From: Bacillota bacterium
GTDB lineage: Bacteria > Bacillota_C > Negativicutes > JAEYSJ01
Assembly (NCBI GenBank): GCA_023434855.1
Contig: JAEYSJ010000156.1
Span: 1 to 20,409, forward strand
Length of the DNA: 20,409 nucleotides
Direction: 5' to 3'
Position numbers and translations under genes: made by a program. Position 1 is the first letter of the stretch. The number at the start of each line of letters is the position of its first letter. The notes below the pieces were generated by a model. The model had not been told where the DNA came from and did not search any database. It saw only the letters and a program-made list of their open reading frames with translations. Shown piece by piece: positions 7,484 to 14,610 of the stretch.

Positions 7484-7538
7484 TATTGTAGCCCTCCCAT
7501 CATTTCGGAAATAGAAATAAGGGAGGCACCCGAAATGA
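7464..7538 (+). promoter_or_regulatory. Putative translational attenuator controlling rsgA
   Basis: Hairpin A: GGGAGG (7464-7469) pairs with CCTCCC (7493-7498), continued inward by GC/GC (7471-7472 with 7491-7492) and TACAAT/ATTGTA (7476-7481 with 7485-7490). Hairpin B: TCATTTCGG (7500-7508) pairs perfectly with CCGAAATGA (7530-7538). Its right arm holds the rsgA ATG (7535-7537) and its loop holds the rsgA Shine-Dalgarno GGGAGG (7521-7526). Competing pairing C: CCTCCC (7493-7498) with that Shine-Dalgarno, excluding hairpin A. No T run follows any stem, so control would be at translation. The pairings are read directly from the sequence; the switch is inference. Confidence 0.6.
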
Positions 7539-8614
7539 CAAGAACAAATCTGCATGAATTAGGACTTAAGCGCTTCTTTGAACAGGAAGCTGCCTTATAT
7601 AAGGAGTTATACCTTGCCAGGGTATCGGCCCAGCATAAGGATCTATATATAGTAATATCCGCGAATGGTGAGGTACGCGCTGAAATTTCCGGCAAATTAC
7701 AATTCTTATGCAGAGAAAATCAAGATTATCCTGCCGTGGGAGATTGGGTAATGGTGGACCGTATTGACAACACTAGCGGTAATGCTATCATTCACCATCG
7801 CCTGCAACGTCAAAGCGCTTTGTTGCGAAAATGCGCAGGTACATCCCATGATAGCCAAACTATAGCTGCTAACATTGATGTAGTCTTCATATGTATGGCA
7901 CTGAACAATGACTTCAATCTACGACGATTAGAAAGATATCTATCAATTGCCTGGGATAGTGCAGCAAAACCTATCGTCGTTCTAACGAAAGCTGATCTGT
8001 GCAAAAATCTAACAGCGAAACTGACGGAGGTCTATACTGTAGCCATAGGAGTTGACATACTTGTAACTACTTCTATGCACGAAGACGGTTACGCTGCAGT
8101 GAGCAAATATCTTTCCTGTGGCACTACAGTCGCATTTATCGGTTCGTCCGGGGTTGGCAAATCCACTCTCATCAACCGGATTATTGGCAATGAATCACTT
8201 GTGACGAAAGAAATTCGCGCAGATGACAAGGGAAGGCATACGACAACTCGCCGGCAGCTACTACTAGTTCCCGGCGGTGGAATTGTTATTGATACACCCG
8301 GGATGCGCGAATTGCAGCTTGAGAGCGCTGATCTGTCTACATCTTTCTCAGATATTGAAGAGCTGGCCAAACGCTGCCGTTTCAGTGATTGCGCACATTT
8401 AAGCGAGCCTGGATGTGCAGTAAATGACGCCATTAGAAATGGAAAGCTTTCACCCGAGCGACTTCATAATTACGTTAAGCTACAAAATGAATTGTCGTAT
8501 CAAGGTTTGAATTCTCGCCAGGTTGAGCAAGAAAAGGTCAATAGGATGTTTAAGGATGTTGGTGGCAAAAAACAGGCGCGGGATTTAGCTAAACTGAAAC
8601 AAAAGCGCAAATAG
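7535..8614 (+). CDS. rsgA: RsgA, small-ribosomal-subunit maturation GTPase
   Basis: Circularly permuted GTPase (359 aa) that binds the 30S subunit late in assembly and checks the decoding site. The order of motifs shows the permutation: N-terminal OB-fold (about 35-95, VGDWVMVD at 68-75), then G4 TKAD (151-154), G1 P-loop GSSGVGKST (203-211), the G2 region GRHTTT (233-238) and G3 DTPG (253-256). The C-terminal zinc finger has C281, C286, H288 and C294 (C-x4-C-x-H-x5-C). The length is in the family range, with a basic C-terminal tail. ATG 7535 has GGGAGG at 7521-7526, 8 bases away. Both lie in a hairpin that should reduce initiation unless opened. It is single-gene, closed by a 16-bp terminator. 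Confidence 0.95.
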   Translation: MTRTNLHELGLKRFFEQEAALYKELYLARVSAQHKDLYIVISANGEVRAEISGKLQFLCRENQDYPAVGDWVMVDRIDNTSGNAIIHHRLQRQSALLRKCAGTSHDSQTIAANIDVVFICMALNNDFNLRRLERYLSIAWDSAAKPIVVLTKADLCKNLTAKLTEVYTVAIGVDILVTTSMHEDGYAAVSKYLSCGTTVAFIGSSGVGKSTLINRIIGNESLVTKEIRADDKGRHTTTRRQLLLVPGGGIVIDTPGMRELQLESADLSTSFSDIEELAKRCRFSDCAHLSEPGCAVNDAIRNGKLSPERLHNYVKLQNELSYQGLNSRQVEQEKVNRMFKDVGGKKQARDLAKLKQKRK

Positions 8615-8615
8615 C

Positions 8616-8662
8616 ACTAAAAAGATCAAGCAACTTTAAATTGGTGGCTTGATCTTTTTAGT
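8616..8662. terminator. Strong terminator after rsgA
   Basis: ACTAAAAAGATCAAGC (8616-8631) and GCTTGATCTTTTTAGT (8647-8662) form a perfect 16-bp stem with a 15-base loop. The A-tract on the left and T-tract on the right are built into the stem, so it can work in both directions. Confidence 0.85.
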
Positions 8663-8919
8663 AGTCCTATACCATATATTTTTACTCAACACTTGAAAAT
8701 ACACACGTATTATGGTAAGCTTATTGATATTAATTTGGTAAAATATTAAGTTCGATATCGATATTATTTATCGACTAGGTAGTATAGGTTTTACATAGTA
8801 TCTTGGCTAATCAGAGAACTGAAGGCTAAGTTTATCCGGAAGGGTAGACTTAGTCTTTTTTTGTATCAGAAATAAACATTCCGGAATTTATAAAATTCAA
8901 TTTTGAAGGAGCGGAAAAT
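8663..8919 (+). other. Leader region of the hydrolase gene with an internal terminator
   Basis: AT-rich gap between the rsgA terminator and the hydrolase start. A second complete terminator sits at 8824-8862 although no gene ends there. GGCTAA occurs twice, at 8805-8810 and at 8824-8829. No known riboswitch signature was recognised and no convincing hexamer promoter was found. The region either encodes a short untranslated RNA or is an attenuated leader. Confidence 0.45.
8824..8862 (+). terminator. Orphan terminator 58 bases before the hydrolase start
   Basis: A 14-bp stem, 8824-8837 with 8842-8855 (three G-U pairs), is closed by a GGAA tetraloop and followed by seven T residues (8856-8862). 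It is textbook in form, but no coding gene ends upstream of it after the rsgA terminator at 8662. That makes it a candidate attenuator or the end of a small RNA. Confidence 0.8.
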
Positions 8920-9702
8920 GTGGAAACTCAAGTAATGATTCCTGTAGGAAATCATAGAATTTATGGCATGTTGCATGTCCCCGAACATCTTTCAGACAGA
9001 AAGCTACCAGTTGTAGTGATTTGTCATGGCTTTATCAGTAATAAAGTAGGGCAGCATAGAATTTTTGTCAAAACAGCCCGGGAAATTAGCCAGCATGGTT
9101 TTGCTGTTCTGCGGTTTGATTACACAGGTTGTGGAGAAAGTACCGGTGAATATGAAAATATTACTTTTGACCGACAGGTAGACGAAACCAGTATAGTGCT
9201 GGATTTTCTAGCTACTTTACCTTATATTGATTCCGGGCATATTATTATGCTTGGTCATAGCTTTGGTGGCAGTATTGCTTCTTATGTTGCAGAGAGACAT
9301 AAAATAGTGAGAAAACTTATACTTTGGTCACCGGTTGCAAATCCTTTGGCAGATATAATCGGCATTGTGGGTAAAGAACTATATCAAGAATGTATGGAAG
9401 GTAAGCAGGTTCATTATCAAGGCTTTGAACTGGGACGGGAATTTTTTGTTTCTTTAACCGGTTTGCTGCCTCTGGAAAAAATAAAAGGCTTTAACGGCGA
9501 TGTACTAATAGTCCATGGCACCGAGGATTATGAAACTCCATTATTGAACGCTCATCTTTACGAACATGCTGTTGGAAAGAGACCCGTAGGGGAATATGAA
9601 ATGAAAATAATTGGTGGTGCAGATCATACCTATAGCTCCCCTTTATCGGAGAAAGAGGTGATTGCGATTACTCTGCAATGGCTGAAATGTTCTACAATGT
9701 GA
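8920..9702 (+). CDS. Alpha/beta hydrolase, feruloyl/cinnamoyl-esterase-like
   Basis: Soluble serine hydrolase (260 aa). Nucleophile elbow GHSFGG (residues 112-117, S114), oxyanion region VICHGF (33-38), acid D203 in GTEDYETP and catalytic H236 in GADHTYS complete the triad. The segment RFDYTGCGESTGEYENITF (65-83) is the strand and loop typical of LJ0536/Est1E-type cinnamoyl and feruloyl esterases, so an ester of a small acyl or aromatic acid is a plausible substrate; the true one is unknown. There is no signal peptide, so it acts in the cytoplasm. Start: GTG 8920 with AAGGAG at 8906-8911, 8 bases away. The overlapping ATG at 8918 is in another frame and stops after five codons. The gene is monocistronic, between the orphan terminator at 8824 and the terminator at 9793. 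Confidence 0.88.
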   Translation: METQVMIPVGNHRIYGMLHVPEHLSDRKLPVVVICHGFISNKVGQHRIFVKTAREISQHGFAVLRFDYTGCGESTGEYENITFDRQVDETSIVLDFLATLPYIDSGHIIMLGHSFGGSIASYVAERHKIVRKLILWSPVANPLADIIGIVGKELYQECMEGKQVHYQGFELGREFFVSLTGLLPLEKIKGFNGDVLIVHGTEDYETPLLNAHLYEHAVGKRPVGEYEMKIIGGADHTYSSPLSEKEVIAITLQWLKCSTM

Positions 9703-9792
9703 CATACTTGCGGGACATCTTGAGTCTTAAGGTCGGTATTTGTCATTATTATTGATACTTTGGCAGGAAAATTAAATCAACATAAAGAAATT

Positions 9793-9834
9793 AGAGCCAT
9801 AATTCATTTTTAAGTGAATTATGGCTCTTTATTT
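9793..9834 (+). terminator. Terminator after the hydrolase gene
   Basis: AGAGCCATAATTCA (9793-9806) and TGAATTATGGCTCT (9815-9828) form a perfect 14-bp stem around TTTTTAAG, followed by TT-A-TTT. Confidence 0.85.
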
Positions 9835-9922
9835 AACGGACGGTTGACCGACGTGATTCTTGTGCTTGAATGAAGGATCGTATTGAGCACTGTATGGTCG
9901 GGATAATGACATTATTGAAAGG

Positions 9923-10588
9923 ATGGTTAAACTGAAATTATTTTTAAACAAAGAAAATGAAGTTGATATTACCGGTGTAAATAGTAACTCTACCGTGCAG
10001 GACTTTTTTGATGCCGTCGATGAGTTTCTGACTGAGAATCCATTGCCATGTGACAAATGTAAGCAAAATTGCTGTAAAGGCAGATTCAAAATCAATATGG
10101 ACAGTATCAGTGCAAAAAAAATATCCAAAGGCAATGTTGCACGTATAATTCCTAAACTGTTTGTTGATATGGGCGAAAATAAACTAGAGGTATATATTAA
10201 CGTCGGGGACAGGAAATGCCGTCACTTAGACGGACTTGCCAGATGTCTGATTTATAAACACCGGCCTGCAAGCTGCAGGACTTATATGTGTCTTCCGCAA
10301 AGTAAGTACTGTAGAATTATTGATTTGTCAATTGTTGCAGAAATGCATCATGCTATGCGCGCAGAATTTCTTAATGCGGTTATCAATGACCCGGCAACGC
10401 CACCAGGAGCTATTATACCAGCAAAAGAATTGCTTCAAGAAATAATAAGTTCAAGCATAGCCTATGGATGCAACAATTACAGCGAAATTTTGGTTAAAGA
10501 TTGTGTAAGATCCGATTTCGCTCATTCCAATGTGTCGCAGGAAGAAGTTCAGTTGTTTCATGAAATCACCAATAGAAAGATAGGATGA
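9923..10588 (+). CDS. YkgJ-family (CxxCxxxCC) cysteine-cluster protein
   Basis: Cytosolic protein (221 aa) with the metal-binding signature of PF03692: C43-x2-C46-x3-C50-C51 in PCDKCKQNCCKGRF, then C99 in DRKCRHL, C108 in ARCLIY, C118 in RPASCR, C123 and C130. Nine cysteines lie between residues 43 and 130, and R-P-x-x-C-R is the usual second-half motif. Members are thought to bind zinc or an Fe-S cluster; the biochemical role is not established. The C-terminal 90 residues are helical without a known domain. The start is uncertain: ATG 9923 directly abuts AAAGG (9918-9922), too close for normal initiation. CTG 9932 has a 9-base gap to it, and no other ATG lies upstream before an in-frame stop at 9884. 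It converges on the minus-strand gene at 10622 with no terminator between. Confidence 0.82.
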   Translation: MVKLKLFLNKENEVDITGVNSNSTVQDFFDAVDEFLTENPLPCDKCKQNCCKGRFKINMDSISAKKISKGNVARIIPKLFVDMGENKLEVYINVGDRKCRHLDGLARCLIYKHRPASCRTYMCLPQSKYCRIIDLSIVAEMHHAMRAEFLNAVINDPATPPGAIIPAKELLQEIISSSIAYGCNNYSEILVKDCVRSDFAHSNVSQEEVQLFHEITNRKIG

Positions 10589-10621
10589 GTAAGCGATTAG
10601 GTGCACAGCTGAATAAATCAA

Positions 10622-11095
10622 TTATCGATAATGTCGTGCTAACGCCAGTGCATGATGCTCTTCTAATATTTTTTCGACCGTTTCAGCTTGTTTTTCTTCA
10701 CAGTGCACAATAAGTAGTACCGGAATAGGATTGTTTCGCTGTGCGGACTTAATATTTCGCGTGGTGACAATCCAATCTAAAGCTAAACCTAGCAGTGCTC
10801 CAAAAACAAGCCCGATCAATCCCCAGATGATTGGCCCCCAGTGCAGGACTGACCCAAATATTACTCCCAGCACCATGCATAAAGTACCCAATAGCGCCCC
10901 GCCATCCAGTACACTCACACCATCGGCGCGATACATTCGGTCAAAGACCGAAATTTTACGTGTTGTTCTACGCATTGGGACTACCAGAATATCTTTTTTT
11001 GTAAGCCCAGTTCTTGTCAAGTCGGCTATTGCAATTTCCAAAAAAGCGCCTTGATCGTAGGAAGAGAAAATGTACATAGGCCCTCCAGAGTTCAT
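10622..11095 (-). CDS. Small uncharacterised membrane protein with a glycine-rich hairpin
   Basis: 157 aa, not assigned to a named family. The N-terminal part (about 7-50) has the alternating pattern of a beta-alpha-beta unit (SSYDQGAFLEIAIADL, then GLTKKDILVVPM), as in DUF1269-like stress proteins. Residues about 64-105 form two closely spaced, glycine-rich membrane helices (GALLGTLCMVLGVIFG, GLIGLVFGALLGLALD), a glycine-zipper-like hairpin. The last 40 residues return to a soluble strand/helix pattern (IPVLLIVHCEEKQAETVEKI). The start codon overlaps the stop of the upstream gene (ATGA, 11095-11092), so the two are translationally coupled. An internal ATG at 11077 with GGAGG close in front is an alternative start. 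Both genes form one minus-strand operon. A role in membrane stress or transport is only a guess. Confidence 0.7.
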   Translation of the reverse strand: MNSGGPMYIFSSYDQGAFLEIAIADLTRTGLTKKDILVVPMRRTTRKISVFDRMYRADGVSVLDGGALLGTLCMVLGVIFGSVLHWGPIIWGLIGLVFGALLGLALDWIVTTRNIKSAQRNNPIPVLLIVHCEEKQAETVEKILEEHHALALARHYR

Positions 11096-11856
11096 AACGG
11101 CATTGGAAACTCAGAATCCATATACTCTTGCTTTAGATATCTTGCTTGCTCCGCATCAACGTACTTGTTGACCTCTACCACTGCTGCATAAGAAGCGTAA
11201 ACCGCATAGCCATACAGCGAGGGACCAAACAGCATCCATTGGTAATCAATAACCGCCTTTGCTCTATCGAAATCGCCTACTAATGAGAAGACGATAGCTT
11301 CACAGAAATGCGACATATAAGCAGTCGCTATCCAGCAAATCAAGACAATTAAGCCTTCCATGACCTTTTTCGTATAAACATGACCCAAACCTGGTGTAAG
11401 AAGCGACCAGAGGGCTGCTAACAATGGTTTTCTTCTTACTGCAAAACCAAATTCCAGATTTGTCACTCTGGAAGGCGAAATAGGGAAGTCTTCCCGTTCA
11501 GCAATAATATAATACTTGTTTTCTTCTATTGTCTCTTGATAACTCCCCCATATTGCATACACATAGACAGCTATATACAGAAGCAGCCATCTTTGATCAA
11601 CGATATCTCTGGCTTCTTGAAATCTTCCGGTGAACGATAAAACAATGGCATAATTGATATGGGCTTGGGTATTGACAAAAAATTCCCATGTAAGAAGCAG
11701 AAACCCGGTGAAATGTTTGCTAATCAGCAAATGCCCGAAACCTGGCAAGGCGGCAGACCACCACGCGCTAACCCAGGGGTTTCTCAGATGTGTTCCTAAT
11801 GCTCCAAAATTAGTCAACGTAGCTTTCGGATGCCTTGGATTTCTGCCTATATTCAT
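11092..11856 (-). CDS. Membrane protein made of two tandem copies of one domain
   Basis: 254 aa, unknown function. Residues 37-120 align without gaps to 154-237 (constant offset 117). By hand count about 27 of 84 positions are identical, including P-G-x-G-H, K-x-x-x-G, A-I-V-x-S-x-x-G-x-F-x-x-A-x-x-x-x-D-x-x-W, Y-x-Y-A-x-x-x-S-Y and E-x-N-K-Y. Each copy has about three hydrophobic segments. The P-G-[FL]-G-H-x-x-x-x-K-x-x-x-G start resembles TM2/DUF5683-type short membrane proteins. ATG 11856 has AGAGG about 10 bases upstream. It overlaps the next gene by 4 bases (ATGA), so the two products probably work together in the membrane. No charged catalytic motif is evident. Confidence 0.75.
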   Translation of the reverse strand: MNIGRNPRHPKATLTNFGALGTHLRNPWVSAWWSAALPGFGHLLISKHFTGFLLLTWEFFVNTQAHINYAIVLSFTGRFQEARDIVDQRWLLLYIAVYVYAIWGSYQETIEENKYYIIAEREDFPISPSRVTNLEFGFAVRRKPLLAALWSLLTPGLGHVYTKKVMEGLIVLICWIATAYMSHFCEAIVFSLVGDFDRAKAVIDYQWMLFGPSLYGYAVYASYAAVVEVNKYVDAEQARYLKQEYMDSEFPMPL

Positions 11857-12033
11857 AGCCGGTTACCTCTACTGCGTTTTTAAGTTGCTGTTACAAACCT
11901 AATATAAATTGGCAACACTATTATTATTCTCCAATCTTCGTCAAGATACCACAGGACAAAACTGCTATATAATAACAACTGTGCAGGAATTTTAACTTGT
12001 CTGACACTTTTATACAGCTAGGTTAAATTTAAT

Positions 12034-12081
12034 AAAAATGGGCTAAGATCCTTCATTTATTCCGGATTTTAGCCCATTTTT
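12034..12081. terminator. Bidirectional terminator between the membrane operon and the barrel protein gene
   Basis: AAAAATGGGCTAAGATCC (12034-12051) pairs over 18 positions with GGATTTTAGCCCATTTTT (12064-12081), with one G-U. The A-tract and T-tract flanks make it work on either strand; on the minus strand it ends the barrel-protein transcript. The remaining gap from 11857 to 12149 shows no other feature I can support. Confidence 0.85.
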
Positions 12082-12149
12082 AATTATTTACTTTTTGGAC
12101 ACTCTTTTATTTGATGTGATGATAGAGAAGTGTTTTACAATGGCTTTTG

Positions 12150-12749
12150 TTAAATCTTCCAGGTCATACCTAAATTAAATCCTCGCAGATTAAGTTTATT
12201 TTCAGCAGGACCTGCTTTTTCAGCAGAAAAATGGCGATATGTAGAAGTTAGTTCAACTCCGGGCTGAAGCTGATATGACAAGCCAAATTCGATATTAGTC
12301 ACATTCTTTCCGCCACCTAATATGGTGTACAGTGTTGTGCGTTCACTTAGTTTTTTTGTAACAATAGCTCCAATCTGAACAACATTCTTATCCGGAAGTT
12401 CTAATCCAGTGGTTTCGTTAGTTGCGCTTGTTCTGGAATAACCACTATATAATTGCAAATTATCATGGATTTTATATATTAAATTTACTTCTTTATTCTT
12501 GGCGTGAAAAGCCAGAGATTCGTCTTTGGGGTCATAATTTGTCTGCCGATAATTTATCGCCCAACGATCTCCCACAGCTGTGGTGATACCAAAATTATTA
12601 GTCGTGTTTGTGCCTTGGGATGCATGCGCACTCCACTCTAAATCGACGGCGACAGCTCCCTTTGAAAAATTAGCGAGTGGACTGGCAAAGCATATACTCC
12701 CTGAATAGACAAAACAAGCGACTATCATTGCCAAGCACTTTTTAAGCAT
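12150..12749 (-). CDS. Secreted small beta-barrel protein, probably outer membrane
   Basis: 199 aa with a Sec signal peptide: MLKKC, hydrophobic AMIVACFVYSGSICF, then A-S-P around residues 22-24. The mature part is made of short alternating strands with turns (NFGITTAVGDRWAINYR, VNLIYKIHDNLQLYSGYS, NVVQIGAIVTKKL, TNIEFGLSYQLQPGVEL, RGFNLGMTWKI). About eight strands are likely, and the end is an amphipathic strand with aromatic residues, as expected for a small OMP. This implies an outer membrane, so a diderm Firmicute. No enzyme or porin family is recognised. Start: a GTG at 12758 is in frame, but AAGGAG (12765-12760) lies 10 bases before ATG 12749 and only 1 base before the GTG, so 12749 is chosen. 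Monocistronic, ended by the 12034-12081 terminator. Confidence 0.8.
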   Translation of the reverse strand: MLKKCLAMIVACFVYSGSICFASPLANFSKGAVAVDLEWSAHASQGTNTTNNFGITTAVGDRWAINYRQTNYDPKDESLAFHAKNKEVNLIYKIHDNLQLYSGYSRTSATNETTGLELPDKNVVQIGAIVTKKLSERTTLYTILGGGKNVTNIEFGLSYQLQPGVELTSTYRHFSAEKAGPAENKLNLRGFNLGMTWKI

Positions 12750-12906
12750 AGGTCTCACTCTCCTTCGCTGGTTTATATTAAAAATATTCGCAGCGAAGAA
12801 ATAAAATTCCTATCTTATGTTGCAATAAAAGAGAATATTTATTTATTAGTAATGACATTTATGACATAATAATATACGAATCATGCGAGGGAGCTGTTCA
12901 TTTTAG

Positions 12907-12926
12907 TGCAGCAGTGATTTGCTGCA
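12907..12926. repeat. Short hairpin downstream of the ABC1 kinase gene
   Basis: TGCAGCA (12907-12913) and TGCTGCA (12920-12926) form a 7-bp stem with a 6-base loop immediately after the stop of the minus-strand kinase gene. The minus strand shows no T run after it, so it is at best a weak terminator or an RNA-stabilising stem. Confidence 0.4.
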
Positions 12927-12927
12927 A

Positions 12928-14610
12928 TTACTTTTTAATTTGCCGGAAGATTTTAAAGAATAAGTAGACTGTGCAACCAAGCGAAAATAATAAAAGGTAA
13001 TAACCAGTATAGTGTATCTGATATTGAATCGGCCCTTCGCCGGAATGCATCATGATAGCTGAGGACAAAAGCATACTGGCAATGATCAGGCTGTAAGCAA
13101 CGCGGTTGATGGACTTGTCCAGTTTATCACCGATAAAATCCATCCCAATTAATTCTAACGGTATTTTTTTATCACCCCGGGTCAGTCCCGAAATAAAGGA
13201 GGGGAGTTCAGTGAAGATAATGCGAAGTTTCTTTTGCACGTTCAGTGCATGGGACAGCATAACTGTTTCATTTATCTGTGGCAGAACGTTCTTCTGCAAA
13301 AACTCCTTGATTATCGGTCTGGCAATTTCCAGAAAGTTGATGTTGGGATCGAGTTTTCGGGCACTGCCTTCGGCAATGGCAAATGCTTTGCCTAATATGA
13401 CCAACCGTTCAGGTATATGAAGGCCATTCTTCCGCGAAATGTGCATCATGCTAAAAAACATTTTGCCGAATTCAATTTTTCCATGGGTCATATTCTGCGA
13501 TACATGCATCAGCTCAGCCATATCTTCATAGTAGTTTTGCCAGTTGATTCTACCGGTGGACTGGCCCATTTCCATAGCTATGTTCATCAATGCTTCCACA
13601 TCGGCGTTTTGCACAGCAATAAAATTTTCTACCAACCGTTCCACCATACGCCGGTCAATTCGTCCGACGATGCCAAAATCCAGGTAGATAATTTCTCTGT
13701 TGACAGTCAACCTCACGTTGCCGGAATGAGGATCGCCATGAAATACACCATACAGAAGCACTTGCCGCAGGAAACTTTCCAAAAAATTGTGGGCTAGCTG
13801 ACGGCGTTCCGTTATATCCTCAATCCCGGCGGCCTCTTCCATGCTGATGCCTTCAATGTACTCCATGGTCAGCAAGTTTTCGTTTGTCAGTTCCCATTCC
13901 ACTTGTGGTGTTCTTGCTAAACCACTATTCGCCAGCAGGTTTTGAAACAATTGAATGTTGCCTGCTTCCACCAGGAAGTCAATTTCTTTCCGGAGAGAAT
14001 GGGCAAAAATCGCAAAGCTTGTTTCAATATCCATTAAGTTGGTAACCTCTGGCTGTTTGGCAAGAAATTCAACAATTTTTTGCAATATTATGAGGTCCAG
14101 TTCAATCTGATTGATAACTTCCGGCTTGCGGACTTTAAGCACTACCCGGCGGCCGTCTTTTAACCGGGCGGCATGGGTCTGAGCTATCGAAGCGACCCCC
14201 AAGGGGTTGGGTTCGATAGAGTCAATATAATCCCAATATCCAGGCAAGTTTTCAAGGATGATTTCATTAATTCGGTCGTAAGGAACCGGCGTCATCCTTT
14301 CTTGCAGCCGCTTTAATGCATCAGTAACAAACAACGGAATAATGTCCGGTCTGCTGCTTAAAAACTGCCCCATTTTGACAAAGGCAGGTCCTAGCTCTTC
14401 CAGCATGTATGGCAACTTTTGTACTATTTGCCTAAATTCTTCGCTTTTAAATTTTTTCGAGCAGTTTCCGGATTGACAAAAAACGGTGAGCGAAAACAAC
14501 TGGCGCAACCCTAAATCCTTAACCAGGAAGCCAAAACCGTACCGGGCCAATATACCGGCGATTTGGCTGGCCCGCTGGCGTACCGCTTCTTCTCTCTGCC
14601 ATATTGCCAT
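12928..14610 (-). CDS. ABC1/UbiB (ADCK)-family atypical kinase, membrane anchored
   Basis: 560 aa. Family motifs in order: KxGQ in FVKMGQFLSSRPD (residues 77-89), the nucleotide-loop replacement GVASIAQTHAARL (138-150), catalytic lysine K159 in VVLKVRKP, HGDPHSGNV (291-299) and the metal-binding DFG in YLDFGIVG (309-316). Two hydrophobic helices near 500-555 anchor the C-terminus in the membrane, as in UbiB. UbiB proteins support ubiquinone synthesis and ADCK relatives lipid metabolism by ATP-dependent action; in an anaerobic Firmicute without ubiquinone the client is unknown, perhaps menaquinone or other isoprenoid lipid handling (inference). ATG 14610 has a GGGGGG run about 5 bases upstream. 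An extended -10 promoter lies at 14640-14648. The gene is divergent from the diguanylate cyclase gene and otherwise stands alone. Confidence 0.92.
   Translation of the reverse strand: MAIWQREEAVRQRASQIAGILARYGFGFLVKDLGLRQLFSLTVFCQSGNCSKKFKSEEFRQIVQKLPYMLEELGPAFVKMGQFLSSRPDIIPLFVTDALKRLQERMTPVPYDRINEIILENLPGYWDYIDSIEPNPLGVASIAQTHAARLKDGRRVVLKVRKPEVINQIELDLIILQKIVEFLAKQPEVTNLMDIETSFAIFAHSLRKEIDFLVEAGNIQLFQNLLANSGLARTPQVEWELTNENLLTMEYIEGISMEEAAGIEDITERRQLAHNFLESFLRQVLLYGVFHGDPHSGNVRLTVNREIIYLDFGIVGRIDRRMVERLVENFIAVQNADVEALMNIAMEMGQSTGRINWQNYYEDMAELMHVSQNMTHGKIEFGKMFFSMMHISRKNGLHIPERLVILGKAFAIAEGSARKLDPNINFLEIARPIIKEFLQKNVLPQINETVMLSHALNVQKKLRIIFTELPSFISGLTRGDKKIPLELIGMDFIGDKLDKSINRVAYSLIIASMLLSSAIMMHSGEGPIQYQIHYTGYYLLLFSLGCTVYLFFKIFRQIKK

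Noticed and set aside
10621..10632. Palindrome ATTATCGATAAT between the convergent genes at 10588 and 10622
   Set aside because: Only 12 bp, AT-rich, overlapping a stop codon and without T run; likely chance.
13417..13797. 126-codon open frame opposite the ABC1 kinase gene
   Set aside because: Shadow of conserved kinase coding sequence (it covers the HGDPHSGN and DFG region); no ribosome site or recognisable family.
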